The notes beneath the pieces are model-generated. The model made no database searches. It was not told where the DNA came from and was given only the letters and a program-made list of their open reading frames with translations. Both the position numbers and the translations under genes were made by a program. A DNA stretch of 13,310 bases from an uncultured Bifidobacterium sp. (GTDB lineage: Bacteria; Actinomycetota; Actinomycetes; Actinomycetales; Bifidobacteriaceae): the NCBI RefSeq assembly GCF_949292005.1, contig NZ_CASEXV010000048.1, positions 1 to 13,310 of the forward strand, written 5' to 3'. Shown here piece after piece: positions 1 through 7,515 of the stretch (positions within the stretch are counted from its first letter, which is position 1; every line of letters starts with the position of its first letter).

Positions 1-1195
1 CCCCATCGGGCTGGCTTTCCTCCATCTCCCCCGCAATCTGACGCGCCGTCTCCAAAAGAGTGGGAACGATCTGATCCTCCGGAACGGTGCGGACCACCTT
101 GCCCTTGATGATGATCTGGCCTTTCCCGTTCCCCGAAGCCACTCCCAGATCGGCCTCGCGCGCCTCCCCCGGACCGTTGACGATGCACCCCATCACCGCC
201 ACGCGAATGGGAGCGGTAATGTCCTTGAGTCCCTCGGTGACCTCGTTGGCCAGCTGGATGACATCCACCTGCGCGCGGCCGCAGCTCGGGCAGGAGATGA
301 TGTCGAAATGCCTCTGACGCAATCCCAGATACTCGAGGATCTTGCAGCCGACCTTGACCTCCTCGACGGGAGGCGCGGAAAGCGAGACGCGTATCGTGTC
401 GCCGATGCCCTCCGCCAGAAGCGCCCCGAACGCAAGACATGATTTGATGGTGCCCTGCCATGCGGGCCCCGCCTCGGTGACGCCCAGATGCAGGGGCCAG
501 TCGCCTTTGGACGCGAGCAGCCGATATGTCTGCACCATCGTGACGGGGTCATGATGCTTCACGGAGATTTTGAAATCGTGGAAGCCTACGTCCTCGAACA
601 TGTGGGCCTCCTTGAGCGCGGACGCGACAAGCGCCTCCGGCGTCGGACCGCCATATTTCGCGTAGAGCTCCTTGTCCAGGGACCCCGCGTTGACTCCGAT
701 GCGCAGCGAGATTCCCGCATCCTCGGCGGCGCGGCAGATGGAGGGGCCCACCTCGTCGAATTTCCGGATGTTGCCGGGGTTGACGCGCACGGCGGCACAG
801 CCCGCGTCGATGGCCTGGAACACGTAACGGCTCTGGAAGTGGATGTCGGCGATCACGGGGATCGGCGACTTCCTGACGATGATCGGCAGCGCGTCGGCGT
901 CATCCTGGCTGGGCACGGCGACCCTCACGATGTCGCATCCCGCGGCGGCGAGCTCCGCTATCTGCTGGAGTGTGGGGTTGATGTCGGTGGTCGGCGTGTT
1001 CGTCATGGACTGGACGCTGATCGGAGCGCCACCGCCGACAGGCACCGGGCCGACCATGATTCTTCTGGACACCCTGCGCGGGTGGAGGGGGGATTCGCTG
1101 ACTTTGGGCTCGCCAGTACGCCTGAACGCGCCCGCGGGGTTGCTCTGATTCGTCGATGTCATCGGATTCGTCGGATTGGCCTTGCTCTCGTTCAC
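1..1195 (-). CDS. ispG: 4-hydroxy-3-methylbut-2-enyl diphosphate synthase (IspG/GcpE), 3' end cut off by window edge
   Basis: IspG converts MEcPP to HMBPP, the penultimate step of the cytosolic MEP isoprenoid pathway, using a [4Fe-4S] cluster. About 398 codons are visible and no stop is reached before position 1, so only the last few residues should be missing compared with the usual size. The three expected cluster cysteines are present: C302 and C305 in SCPSCGR and C337 in VMGCIVNGPGE. The 305-337 spacing matches the family. The TIM-barrel half is recognisable in ISVQSMTNTPT (about 60-70) and VRVNPGNI. The GTG start at 1195 overlaps the dxr stop in a GTGA, which suggests translational coupling. 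An in-frame ATG at 1162 is the alternative, because the first ~30 residues are a poorly conserved extension. It is the last visible gene of the DivIVA-dxr-ispG operon. The function is near certain; the start is less so. Confidence 0.96.
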   Translation of the reverse strand, partial: MNESKANPTNPMTSTNQSNPAGAFRRTGEPKVSESPLHPRRVSRRIMVGPVPVGGGAPISVQSMTNTPTTDINPTLQQIAELAAAGCDIVRVAVPSQDDADALPIIVRKSPIPVIADIHFQSRYVFQAIDAGCAAVRVNPGNIRKFDEVGPSICRAAEDAGISLRIGVNAGSLDKELYAKYGGPTPEALVASALKEAHMFEDVGFHDFKISVKHHDPVTMVQTYRLLASKGDWPLHLGVTEAGPAWQGTIKSCLAFGALLAEGIGDTIRVSLSAPPVEEVKVGCKILEYLGLRQRHFDIISCPSCGRAQVDVIQLANEVTEGLKDITAPIRVAVMGCIVNGPGEAREADLGVASGNGKGQIIIKGKVVRTVPEDQIVPTLLETARQIAGEMEESQPDG

Positions 1196-2379
1196 GACTG
1201 CCGTTTTATCAGATCATCGGCACGACGTCGCGCCTCGTCTTCGATCTGGCCCATTTCCTCCACGGATTCGAATGTCGGCGTGGCACGCAGATCCGCATCC
1301 ATCTGGTCGATCACACGTCTCACCGTATCGACGATTCCCAGATAGGGAAGCCGACGCGACAGGAACGCGTGCACGGCCTGCTCGTTCGCGGCGTTAAGCA
1401 CGGCCGTGTGCTTCTGGGATGCCTGCAGACACCACCGCGCAAGCGACACGGCGGGAAAAGCCTCATCGTCCAAAGGCTCGAATGTCCACGTGGCCGCGGT
1501 GCTCCAATCGCATGCGGACGCCACATTGGACATTCTGACGGGAGCCGAGAGACCCAAAGCTATCGGAAGACGCATGTCGGGTGGTGACGCCTGACAGATT
1601 GTGGCGCCGTCGCGGAACTCGACCATCGAATGCACGATGGACTGAGGATGGACTGTCACCACGATCCTGTCGGGCGCGATGTCGAAAAGCCTACTGGCCT
1701 CGATCACCTCAAGCCCCTTGTTCATAAGCGTCGATGAGTTCACCGTGACGACGGGCCCCATGTTCCATGTGGGATGGTTGAGCGCCTGCTCAGGCGTGAT
1801 GGATGACATCTCGGCGCGTTTCATCCCCCGGAATGGGCCGCCCGACGCCGTGACTATCAAGCGCGACACCTCGCCGTGCGCACCCGACCGCAACGACTGC
1901 CATATCGCGGAATGCTCGGAGTCCACGGGATTGATCTGCCCTTTGCGGATCTGTGCGTCGAAGAGAAGATGGCCACCTGCGACGACGGACTCCTTATTCG
2001 CCAAAGCCAGCTGCGATCCGGCCTTCAACGCCGCTATGGATGGGCGAAGACCGATGGATCCGGTGATGCCGTTAAGAACGACGTCGGCACCCAAACCCGC
2101 CAGCGAGGTCACCGCATCCCCGCCCCCATCGACTTGCACGGTGGATGCGCCAAGAGATCGAAGGATCTCGCGAAGCTCGCCCACCTTCGACGCGTCGGCT
2201 ACCGCGATCCGCGGCACATGGTAATCCGCGGCCTGCCTGGCCAGAACGTCAAGATGGGCCCCGCCTGCGGCAAGACCGCAAACCTGAAACTTCTCAGTAT
2301 GACGCGAGATGATGTCAAACGCCTGGGTCCCGATGGATCCCGTGGCTCCCAGGAGCACTACGGTTGTGGAATCGCTCAA
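1192..2379 (-). CDS. dxr: 1-deoxy-D-xylulose 5-phosphate reductoisomerase (Dxr/IspC)
   Basis: Dxr catalyses NADPH-dependent rearrangement and reduction of DXP to MEP, the committed MEP-pathway step; it is the target of fosmidomycin. With the start chosen here it has 395 residues, close to the ~398 of E. coli. The NADPH-binding GATGSIG lies at 11-17, LANKES at 126-131, and the metal ligands D153 and E155 in PVDSEHS. Further conserved blocks are ASGGPFR, LNHPTWNMG, the substrate-binding NSSTLMNKGLEVIEA, and VHPQSIVHSMVEF. The start is a TTG at 2379, preceded 11 bases upstream by AGGAGAGG (2391-2398). The frame stays open upstream to 2568, but that extension overlaps the preceding gene and looks nothing like Dxr. 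It follows the DivIVA-like gene by 34 bases and overlaps ispG by 4, so the three are probably co-transcribed. Confidence 0.96.
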   Translation of the reverse strand: MSDSTTVVLLGATGSIGTQAFDIISRHTEKFQVCGLAAGGAHLDVLARQAADYHVPRIAVADASKVGELREILRSLGASTVQVDGGGDAVTSLAGLGADVVLNGITGSIGLRPSIAALKAGSQLALANKESVVAGGHLLFDAQIRKGQINPVDSEHSAIWQSLRSGAHGEVSRLIVTASGGPFRGMKRAEMSSITPEQALNHPTWNMGPVVTVNSSTLMNKGLEVIEASRLFDIAPDRIVVTVHPQSIVHSMVEFRDGATICQASPPDMRLPIALGLSAPVRMSNVASACDWSTAATWTFEPLDDEAFPAVSLARWCLQASQKHTAVLNAANEQAVHAFLSRRLPYLGIVDTVRRVIDQMDADLRATPTFESVEEMGQIEDEARRRADDLIKRQS

Positions 2380-2396
2380 GGTTGAGCCAACCTCTC

Positions 2397-2423
2397 CTCT
2401 CAGTCGTTGTCTCTCAGTCGTTG
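2397..2423. repeat. 14-bp-period tandem duplication at the DivIVA-dxr junction
   Basis: CTCTCAGTCGTTG occurs at 2397-2409 and again at 2411-2423. On the coding (minus) strand one copy contains the last codons and stop of the DivIVA-like gene. The second copy supplies part of the purine-rich run that forms the dxr ribosome binding site. It looks like a local slippage duplication. Confidence 0.8.
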
Positions 2424-4240
2424 CCGTCGTCGTGTTTGCCGTTGCCTGAGTCCCGGAGCGGCTTGTCGTCTTCATCGGCCTCATCGAAGGGGACGGACGG
2501 TCGCGCGGCGAAATCGGTGTCTCCGAAAACCGGGAAGGACAGATCCGGGATGCCAAAGTTGTCCCCATCGGACGTTTTCCGATCCGCTTCCGCGTTCTGA
2601 CGTTCCGACGCAGTGCCGTGAATCGATTCGGAACCGGACTCGGAACCGGTCACATCCGGAGCCGATGCCCATACGACATGGGGCATGGTCAGATGCGGGA
2701 CATTCACATCCATTGAGAAATCGGTGGACTGAGCAGGATTTGTCTCTTCAGCGAGATGGGCGAGAGCCGCCAACGAGGAATCTCCCGACGTGTTCTCGCC
2801 CGCGGATGGCGAATCCTCGGAAGCGGAGGAACCCTCAGCCGTGCCGGTGGCCTGACCTGCATCGGTGCGGCCGCCGTCGGCGCGGACCGAGTCAGCGCGA
2901 TCGCCGTCAGCGGATGTGTCCGGAGCTGCGGGCTGCGCAACGGGCTGGCCATGCCGGCCTCGTGAGAACAATCCATCGAAGGGTCTGAATGATGACCGCG
3001 GTCGTGTCTCGTCCTCGGAGGTGGGCGACTCTGAGATGGACGACTCAGCAGTGGACGACTTCTCGTCCGGCAAGGAAGAGAAGGACGTGGGCTCCGTCGG
3101 GAATTGCACTGTGGACGCCGCAGTGAACACTGGCGTGGACGCGGAATCCTCAGAAGTGAGCGAGGGCTCGGGTTGGGAAGAAGCGGACTGTGTCGGAGCG
3201 GATTGCGCCGGAACGTATCTTGTCGGAGCCGTTGAATCAGCAGCGTGGGACTGCCCGTTCGTCGGGCGCGCCGACCCGGGAAGCGGCACCGTCAGGGGAA
3301 CCGGGGCCGGAACCGGCTGCTGGGGCATCTCGGTCGGGGACTCGGACTGACCCCGGAAAATCTCCCGCTCGGCGTCGTTCAGCGCCTCGAATGACTGGCT
3401 GCCAGTCTGCTCGTCCTCAGAGGGACGGGACACAGAGGACGGGGTCTTCTGCATGAGATCGAACAGAGATCCCACTCCGGATGGAGAATCGGCACCAGTG
3501 CCGAATCCCGTGTCGGCGGCGATAGGCGCTATAACTTCGGTTCTGGTTCCGATGTCGCTCATCGCGTCCAAGTCGACTTCAGATCCACCCGAATAATCCG
3601 AGAGATGCTCGTAGGACTCGATGCGGGACAGCAACTCAACGCAGGAGCTCAGATAATAATCAACCTGCCTCTCGTCGTATCCATGCTTCCCCTTGCGCTG
3701 AGTGAACACGACGTTCGAGACGACGGCGGCATTGAGATCGACAAGCTTGCGGGCCACGTCCTGAGCATCGCCCTGTGCGTCGTCCACACCAAGAGAAGCG
3801 GCTGATTTGGCGACTATCTGATCGATAAGACGGTCGACCTGCCGACGGTCATACGATGGCAGCTTCCCCTCCCCCAGCGCGAAACGTGAACGTTCCTTAC
3901 GCGCGGCATGGGCAGCCACCCTGCGGAAAAGCTCCATCGTCGTGGCTTTCCAGGTGACGCGGCCATGCTGGGAGATCTCCCACGCGGTGTTCTTATCCGT
4001 CACCGCACGTTCAAGACGGGCCAGCGCGGCATCGACCTGCGAGATGACATACCCGCCCTTGCAGAGGTCAAACGAGACGTTCTGAATATCCTGTTGCGAC
4101 AGCTGCACACCTTCGCCCTCGTACAAGGCGTGAGCCCGATCGAGGAATTCGTCGACCTGAGCGGGGTCATAGCCCCACTTGCGCTTGCCGACCCGAGCAA
4201 TCCCCGACGGATTGCGACCGGCTTCAGGTTCCTCAGCCAT
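2414..4240 (-). CDS. DivIVA-domain-repeat protein with a long disordered C-terminal tail
   Basis: A 608-residue protein. The N-terminal third holds four related short units with a (G/S)Y-x-x-x-QVD core: GYDPAQVDEFL (23-33), GYVISQVDAAL (63-73), SYDRRQVDRLI (129-139) and GYDERQVDYYL (187-197). Each is followed by a helical stretch. This is the DivIVA-like short-repeat motif found in actinobacterial proteins of mostly unknown role. From about residue 215 onward the chain is rich in Ser, Thr, Pro, Asp and Glu, with little predicted order, no membrane segment and an acidic end. DivIVA proteins mark poles and septa in Actinobacteria, so a cell-envelope or growth role is plausible but not shown. 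The ATG at 4240 has a strong AGGAGG (4251-4256) ten bases upstream. It is the first gene of the operon with dxr and ispG. No known gene symbol is assigned. Confidence 0.85.
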   Translation of the reverse strand: MAEEPEAGRNPSGIARVGKRKWGYDPAQVDEFLDRAHALYEGEGVQLSQQDIQNVSFDLCKGGYVISQVDAALARLERAVTDKNTAWEISQHGRVTWKATTMELFRRVAAHAARKERSRFALGEGKLPSYDRRQVDRLIDQIVAKSAASLGVDDAQGDAQDVARKLVDLNAAVVSNVVFTQRKGKHGYDERQVDYYLSSCVELLSRIESYEHLSDYSGGSEVDLDAMSDIGTRTEVIAPIAADTGFGTGADSPSGVGSLFDLMQKTPSSVSRPSEDEQTGSQSFEALNDAEREIFRGQSESPTEMPQQPVPAPVPLTVPLPGSARPTNGQSHAADSTAPTRYVPAQSAPTQSASSQPEPSLTSEDSASTPVFTAASTVQFPTEPTSFSSLPDEKSSTAESSISESPTSEDETRPRSSFRPFDGLFSRGRHGQPVAQPAAPDTSADGDRADSVRADGGRTDAGQATGTAEGSSASEDSPSAGENTSGDSSLAALAHLAEETNPAQSTDFSMDVNVPHLTMPHVVWASAPDVTGSESGSESIHGTASERQNAEADRKTSDGDNFGIPDLSFPVFGDTDFAARPSVPFDEADEDDKPLRDSGNGKHDDGND

Positions 4241-4383
4241 TGGCTACCAACCTCCTATGGGTAGTGTCCATCGACCCCACTGTACGTGATTGGTCAGACG
4301 CAAGCGTTCACGACCCATCCCTATGAGGCAACACGCCACATCGCGCGAGCGACGGGAGCACATCGCCTATCGTAGCCCTAGGC

Positions 4384-4389
4384 TATAGT
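4384..4389 (+). promoter_or_regulatory. Candidate -10 box for the tRNA-Val gene
   Basis: TATAGT lies 11 bases before the mature 5' end of the tRNA, a good position for a tRNA promoter. No convincing -35 hexamer is seen 16-18 bases upstream, so the call is tentative. Confidence 0.4.
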
Positions 4390-4399
4390 ATTAGCGCGC

Positions 4400-4476
4400 G
4401 GGCGATTAGCTCAGTCGGCTAGAGCGCCACCTTTACACGGTGGATGTCGGGGGTTCGAGCCCCTCATCGCCCACCA
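4400..4476 (+). tRNA. tRNA-Val (anticodon TAC)
   Basis: A complete 77-base cloverleaf. The acceptor stem pairs GGGCGAT (4400-4406) with ATCGCCC (4466-4472), and the terminal ACCA is encoded (4473-4476). The D arm uses GCTC/GAGC. The anticodon stem is CCACC/GGTGG with loop TTTACAC, giving anticodon TAC, which reads GTA (Val). The T arm contains the invariant TTCGAGC. The 3' end directly adjoins a serine-recombinase relic, so this tRNA was probably an integration site. The gene itself is intact. Confidence 0.97.
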
Positions 4477-5455
4477 GATGGTCGTTGTTCAAACCAGCGA
4501 CATTTCCGGTTTGATTTCCCGTTTCCACGGCTCGCTGCCGTGTGGTGGCGAGTTGCTGCACTCCCGGGTCGAACAGGATGTTGAAGGGTTCGCCGGGTCG
4601 AGCGTCGATGTGGTCGTCGGACATCACGTGGAGCTTGTTGAAGAAGGCCTGGTTGGTGATCCGTCGCAGAGGGTCGTCGATGCTCATGTACACAGCTTGT
4701 GGCAGTCGCCCGCGAGTCTCAGGCAGTCGTCGAGGTGGGCTTTGGCCTGGTCGTATTCGATGTCGCCGGCGTCAATCTGGGCGTCGAGGAAGGCCATGCG
4801 CCGGGCGATCTTGTCCTGCTCCTGTTTCATCAGATCGAGTGGCGCGGTGCCTTCGAGATGGGCGTGCAGGAGTTTGGTTCTCCGGTCGTTGAGGTCCTGG
4901 CGTTCGGCTTGGTAGGTGCCGCGGTCGCGCCGTGAGGTCTCGTGCATCCGGTTGAACTCGGCGGTGATCAGCTGGCGCAGAGCCTCGACGATGTGTTCGG
5001 GGATCTGGATGTGCCGGTAGTAGTCCTCGACAGGGGCTTCCATGTCGGGCACGAACATGGCCTGCCGGGAGCAGTTGGTGCGTTTGGAGTGGCGTCCGGC
5101 GCAGATGAAGTACGGATAATGGTGCCCTGCCGGCTGCGCGCGTTGGTCAGGATGAGCCGGAAGCCGCATTTCCCGCAGTATACGGTGCCTTTTAGATAGT
5201 GGTCATGGGTTTGGGTCTTCTCTCCGGACACCTGGTGCGCGCCCAGCACGGCCTGGACCCGGTACCACACCTCGGTGGTGACGAGTGGCTCGTGCAGTCC
5301 GTCGTAGCTGGCTCCCCGGAAGGAGACCTGTCCTTTGTAGTAGAGGTTGGTAAGCATCCGGTGGACGGTGGAGAGTGCCGGCGGTTTGGCGGGTCGTTTC
5401 GCGGTGGGCGTGGTGGCCAGGCCCCTGTCGATGAGATGGAAAAGCACCGACGCAG
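4477..5455 (-). pseudogene. Decayed large serine recombinase (C-terminal half only, two frameshifts)
   Basis: The minus strand encodes the recombinase domain (TVHRMLTNLYYKGQVSFRG, then GLHEPLVTTEVWYRVQ), a zinc ribbon (YCGKCGFRL ... FICAGRHSKRTNC), a coiled-coil region rich in Lys, Arg and Glu, and a C-terminal block with RRITNQAFFNKLHV. These belong to large serine integrases, which insert phages and integrative elements. The N-terminal resolvase domain with the catalytic serine is missing: similarity stops near 5455. Two frameshifts break the rest. At about 5121-5122 one base seems lost; restoring it gives GTHYPYFICAGRH. At about 4690-4693 an extra TG dinucleotide creates a stop at 4684-4686; removing it restores KLYMSIDDPLRR. 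The last frame runs on into the antisense of the tRNA-Val gene. It is almost certainly non-functional and marks an old integration at the tRNA. Confidence 0.85.
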
Positions 5456-5515
5456 GATGCGCCGGTGCTGGCCCATAACATAAGATCACGGCGCCACTTA
5501 CCCGCAAGAGCTGCT

Positions 5516-5532
5516 ACTTTCCAAAGGGAAGT
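5516..5532. promoter_or_regulatory. Imperfect inverted repeat upstream of the HxlR-type gene
   Basis: ACTTTCC-AAA-GGGAAGT matches as an inverted repeat at 6 of 7 positions and lies 35 bases before the preferred start codon. HxlR-type regulators often bind dyads near their own promoter, so it could be an autoregulatory operator. This is only a positional inference. Confidence 0.3.
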
Positions 5533-5566
5533 CATGTCGGTTTTCTGCGACTACGGGGGGATGTTC

Positions 5567-6823
5567 ATGTCGTTATATGACGGATCGGGACTGGTGGAGA
5601 CGATCAAGACGCGCGGGGACGTATACTCGGCGGACTGTCCGTGTCGTGACCTGCTCGACGTGGTCGCGAACAAGTGGTCGGCTCTCGCGATTGGTGCGCT
5701 CGCGGATGGGCCAGTGCGGTTCGGGGTGCTGCAACGCCAGCTCGAAGGCGTCTCCCCGAAGGTGCTGACCGCGACGCTGCGTCGGTTGGAAGGGTTCGGG
5801 CTCGTGCATCGTGAGGTGATCCCCGCAGTCATCAACCGCGCGGGCGGCCCGATCGACGGCCCCGACAGCCTCATTGATGCCAGCATCACTGCCCCGGGTA
5901 CGCCGACCGGCAGGGACCTGCTCATCGAGGTGCGGGCCGTGTCGGTGAACCCGGTGGACGTGAAGGTCCGGGCCTCCAGCAATCGTGCCCGCAAGGACCG
6001 GGTTCTCGGCTGGGACGCCTCGGGGGTCGTCCTTGCCACAGGCGGCGAGGCCACCCTGTTCCGGCCGGGCGACGAGGTGTTCTACGCCGGGAGCATCGAC
6101 CGGCCCGGCAGCTACGCCTCCTGGCAGCTCGTCGACGAGCGCATCGTCGGCACCAAGCCCGCAAGCCTCACTCATGCGGAGGCGGCAGCGCTGCCCTTGA
6201 CGGCAATCACCGCTTGGGAGGCACTGTTCGACAAGCTCCGCCTCACCACCGAAACCACGGGCACGTTGCTCGTGCTCGGCGCGGCGGGTGGGGTCGGGTC
6301 GATCCTCATCCAGCTCGCCAAGGCCCTCACCGGGGTCACAGTCATCGCAACAGCCTCCCGTCCGGAATCGCGCGCATGGGTGGAACAGCTCGGTGCCGAT
6401 ATCGTCGTCGATCACACGGATCCGGATCTCGCTCGCAGCATCCTGAAGGTCGCACCGGGCGGAGTGGACTTCGTGTTCACCTCGCAGAGCAAGGGCCGCA
6501 TCCCCCTGTTCACGAAGGTCGTGCGTCCGTTCGGGCAGATCGTCGCGATCGACGACGAACGTGACCTCGACTTCTACGCGCTCAAGGACAAGGCCATCTC
6601 CTGGCACTGGGAGTTCATGTTCGCCCGCCCCCGACACGGCTGGAACCTCGAAGCCCAGCACGAGCTCCTGAACCGTATCGCCGAACTGATCGACGCCGGA
6701 CGCATCCACACCACGCTCACGCGCGCCCTGGAACCGGTCAACGCGACGAACCTTCGCGAAGCGCACACCCTCGTCGAGACCGGGCACATGACCGGCAAGA
6801 TCGTCGTCGCCAAGCACGCCTGA
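5567..6823 (+). CDS. HxlR-type winged-helix regulator fused in frame to a zinc-type alcohol dehydrogenase-like reductase
   Basis: 418 residues from the ATG at 5567, which has a GGGGGG run six bases upstream. ATGs at 5561 and 5534 are alternatives. Residues about 24-88 match HxlR transcription factors: CPCRDLLDVVANKWSALAIGAL, then GVSPKVLTATLRRLEGFGLV. The match ends at EVIPAV, just where HxlR proteins normally continue with the wing (PPRVEYSLT). From residue 89 the chain matches zinc-type alcohol dehydrogenase-like proteins of the MDR superfamily (quinone-oxidoreductase-like, NADPH-dependent). It enters just after the usual start: INRAGGPIDGPDS, VRAVSVNPVDVKVR (122-135), the Rossmann motif GAAGGVGS (238-245), and HWEFMFARP near the end. 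No catalytic-zinc cysteines are seen. The arrangement looks like a deletion joining two adjacent genes around GCAGTC (5825-5830). The reductase part appears complete apart from a few N-terminal residues; the DNA-binding part lacks its wing. Substrate unknown. Confidence 0.8.
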   Translation: MSLYDGSGLVETIKTRGDVYSADCPCRDLLDVVANKWSALAIGALADGPVRFGVLQRQLEGVSPKVLTATLRRLEGFGLVHREVIPAVINRAGGPIDGPDSLIDASITAPGTPTGRDLLIEVRAVSVNPVDVKVRASSNRARKDRVLGWDASGVVLATGGEATLFRPGDEVFYAGSIDRPGSYASWQLVDERIVGTKPASLTHAEAAALPLTAITAWEALFDKLRLTTETTGTLLVLGAAGGVGSILIQLAKALTGVTVIATASRPESRAWVEQLGADIVVDHTDPDLARSILKVAPGGVDFVFTSQSKGRIPLFTKVVRPFGQIVAIDDERDLDFYALKDKAISWHWEFMFARPRHGWNLEAQHELLNRIAELIDAGRIHTTLTRALEPVNATNLREAHTLVETGHMTGKIVVAKHA

Positions 6824-6942
6824 ACCAGAGCATGCTCGCGCATCAGCGTCGATGCCGAATGTGTTCCACGCGCGGGCCACTGTTCAGCTCGTCGTAACTC
6901 TCGCCCGGTGTTGCGCGCGGATCGCGCACGAGTGACTTCTGC

Positions 6943-7200
6943 TTAATCGGCCTGCTGCGTCGGATCGTTTCCAGACTGCGTGCTGTTGACGCTCGAAGCT
7001 ACAGCGTTCTCTTCTGGGAAGTCGTCCCGCACCGACACGATCGTGCGGCGAACGGGACGAGCGGCGCGGTCGTTGACGGTCGGCGGGTGTAGGCGCTTGC
7101 TCGCTGTCGCCTTGGCTGGATGCCGGTGGCGCCCCTCCGGTAGTTGCCCACCACCTTGGCACGATTCGGGAAGTTCAAACGGGTTTGAGACTGAGGTGAA
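6943..7200 (-). pseudogene. Possible 3' remnant of an unrecognised gene
   Basis: A minus-strand frame is open from a stop at 7201-7203 to TAA at 6943-6945 (85 codons) with no usable start codon. The last ~45 codons (from PPTVNDRAARPVRR to NDPTQQAD) have G/C-rich third positions and a hydrophilic tail such as ends many cytoplasmic proteins. I do not recognise the family. The first half looks like non-coding sequence. It may be a truncated gene end; it may also be a chance open frame in GC-rich DNA. Confidence 0.22.
7175..7188. repeat. Perfect inverted repeat TCAAAC-GG-GTTTGA
   Basis: A perfect 6-bp dyad with a 2-base centre in an interval without a clear gene. The size and symmetry fit a repressor operator, possibly orphaned by the loss of the gene it served. 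Confidence 0.4.
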
Positions 7201-7274
7201 TTATCGACCACCGGACCACGAGCATCCGCCCGAGAAGCAGACCGACGGCGTGCAGAGAGCGGCCCGTTCCCGCG

Positions 7275-7309
7275 CAAAGCCTGGGAAATCAACGCTCCCA
7301 GAGCCTTTG
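7275..7309. repeat. Imperfect inverted repeat (CAAAG-CTGGGA / TCCCAG-CTTTG)
   Basis: The left arm (7275-7286) and right arm (7296-7309) pair over 11 bp with a small bulge around a 9-base loop. The right arm is followed by TTTGAG. It could be a terminator hairpin or an element-end or attachment sequence. The absence of a flanking intact gene leaves its role open. Confidence 0.4.
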
Positions 7310-7515
7310 GTTTGAGAAGCTCCTACGGAGGACCACACGGGTCAGAGGCGAAGCCCATGCGAAGAACATCGAATGCCACCGTGCCGGGTTCACCGATCGT
7401 GACGGGAGCGGATGACTGCCATTGGGCAGCACGTCGGAGCGGGTCTCATGACCGCATGGAACCGACAATGGACTTCACACGGGGAATCCCCTCGTCCGGG
7501 GCGAGACCCGATCAA

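Larger units (their letters stand above)
6824..7515. other. Gene-poor, partly decayed interval
   Basis: Between the fused reductase gene and the small zinc-ribbon gene no intact gene is convincing. The interval holds a possible 3' gene remnant on the minus strand, two inverted repeats (listed separately), and a G/C-rich hairpin cluster with GGGG-AAT-CCCC near 7480-7490. The open frames of 60-110 codons on both strands have no ribosome binding site or recognisable motif. Together with the recombinase relic this suggests debris of an accessory element. Confidence 0.5.

Noticed and set aside
488..1345. A 285-codon plus-strand frame across ispG
   Set aside because: It overlaps the well-conserved ispG and dxr on the other strand and has no family features.
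2380..2568. Extended dxr N-terminus
   Set aside because: The extra 63 residues overlap the DivIVA-like coding end in another frame and have no Dxr similarity. The Rossmann strand begins right after the TTG start.
4433..4476. GDEGLEPPTST-type peptide taken as a protein domain
   Set aside because: It is the antisense translation of the tRNA-Val gene, a known annotation artefact. Here it matters only because it continues the recombinase frame.
5573..6880. A 435-codon open frame on the minus strand
   Set aside because: It is the antisense shadow of the fused reductase gene. It has no ribosome binding site, and its composition is typical of GC-rich reverse frames.
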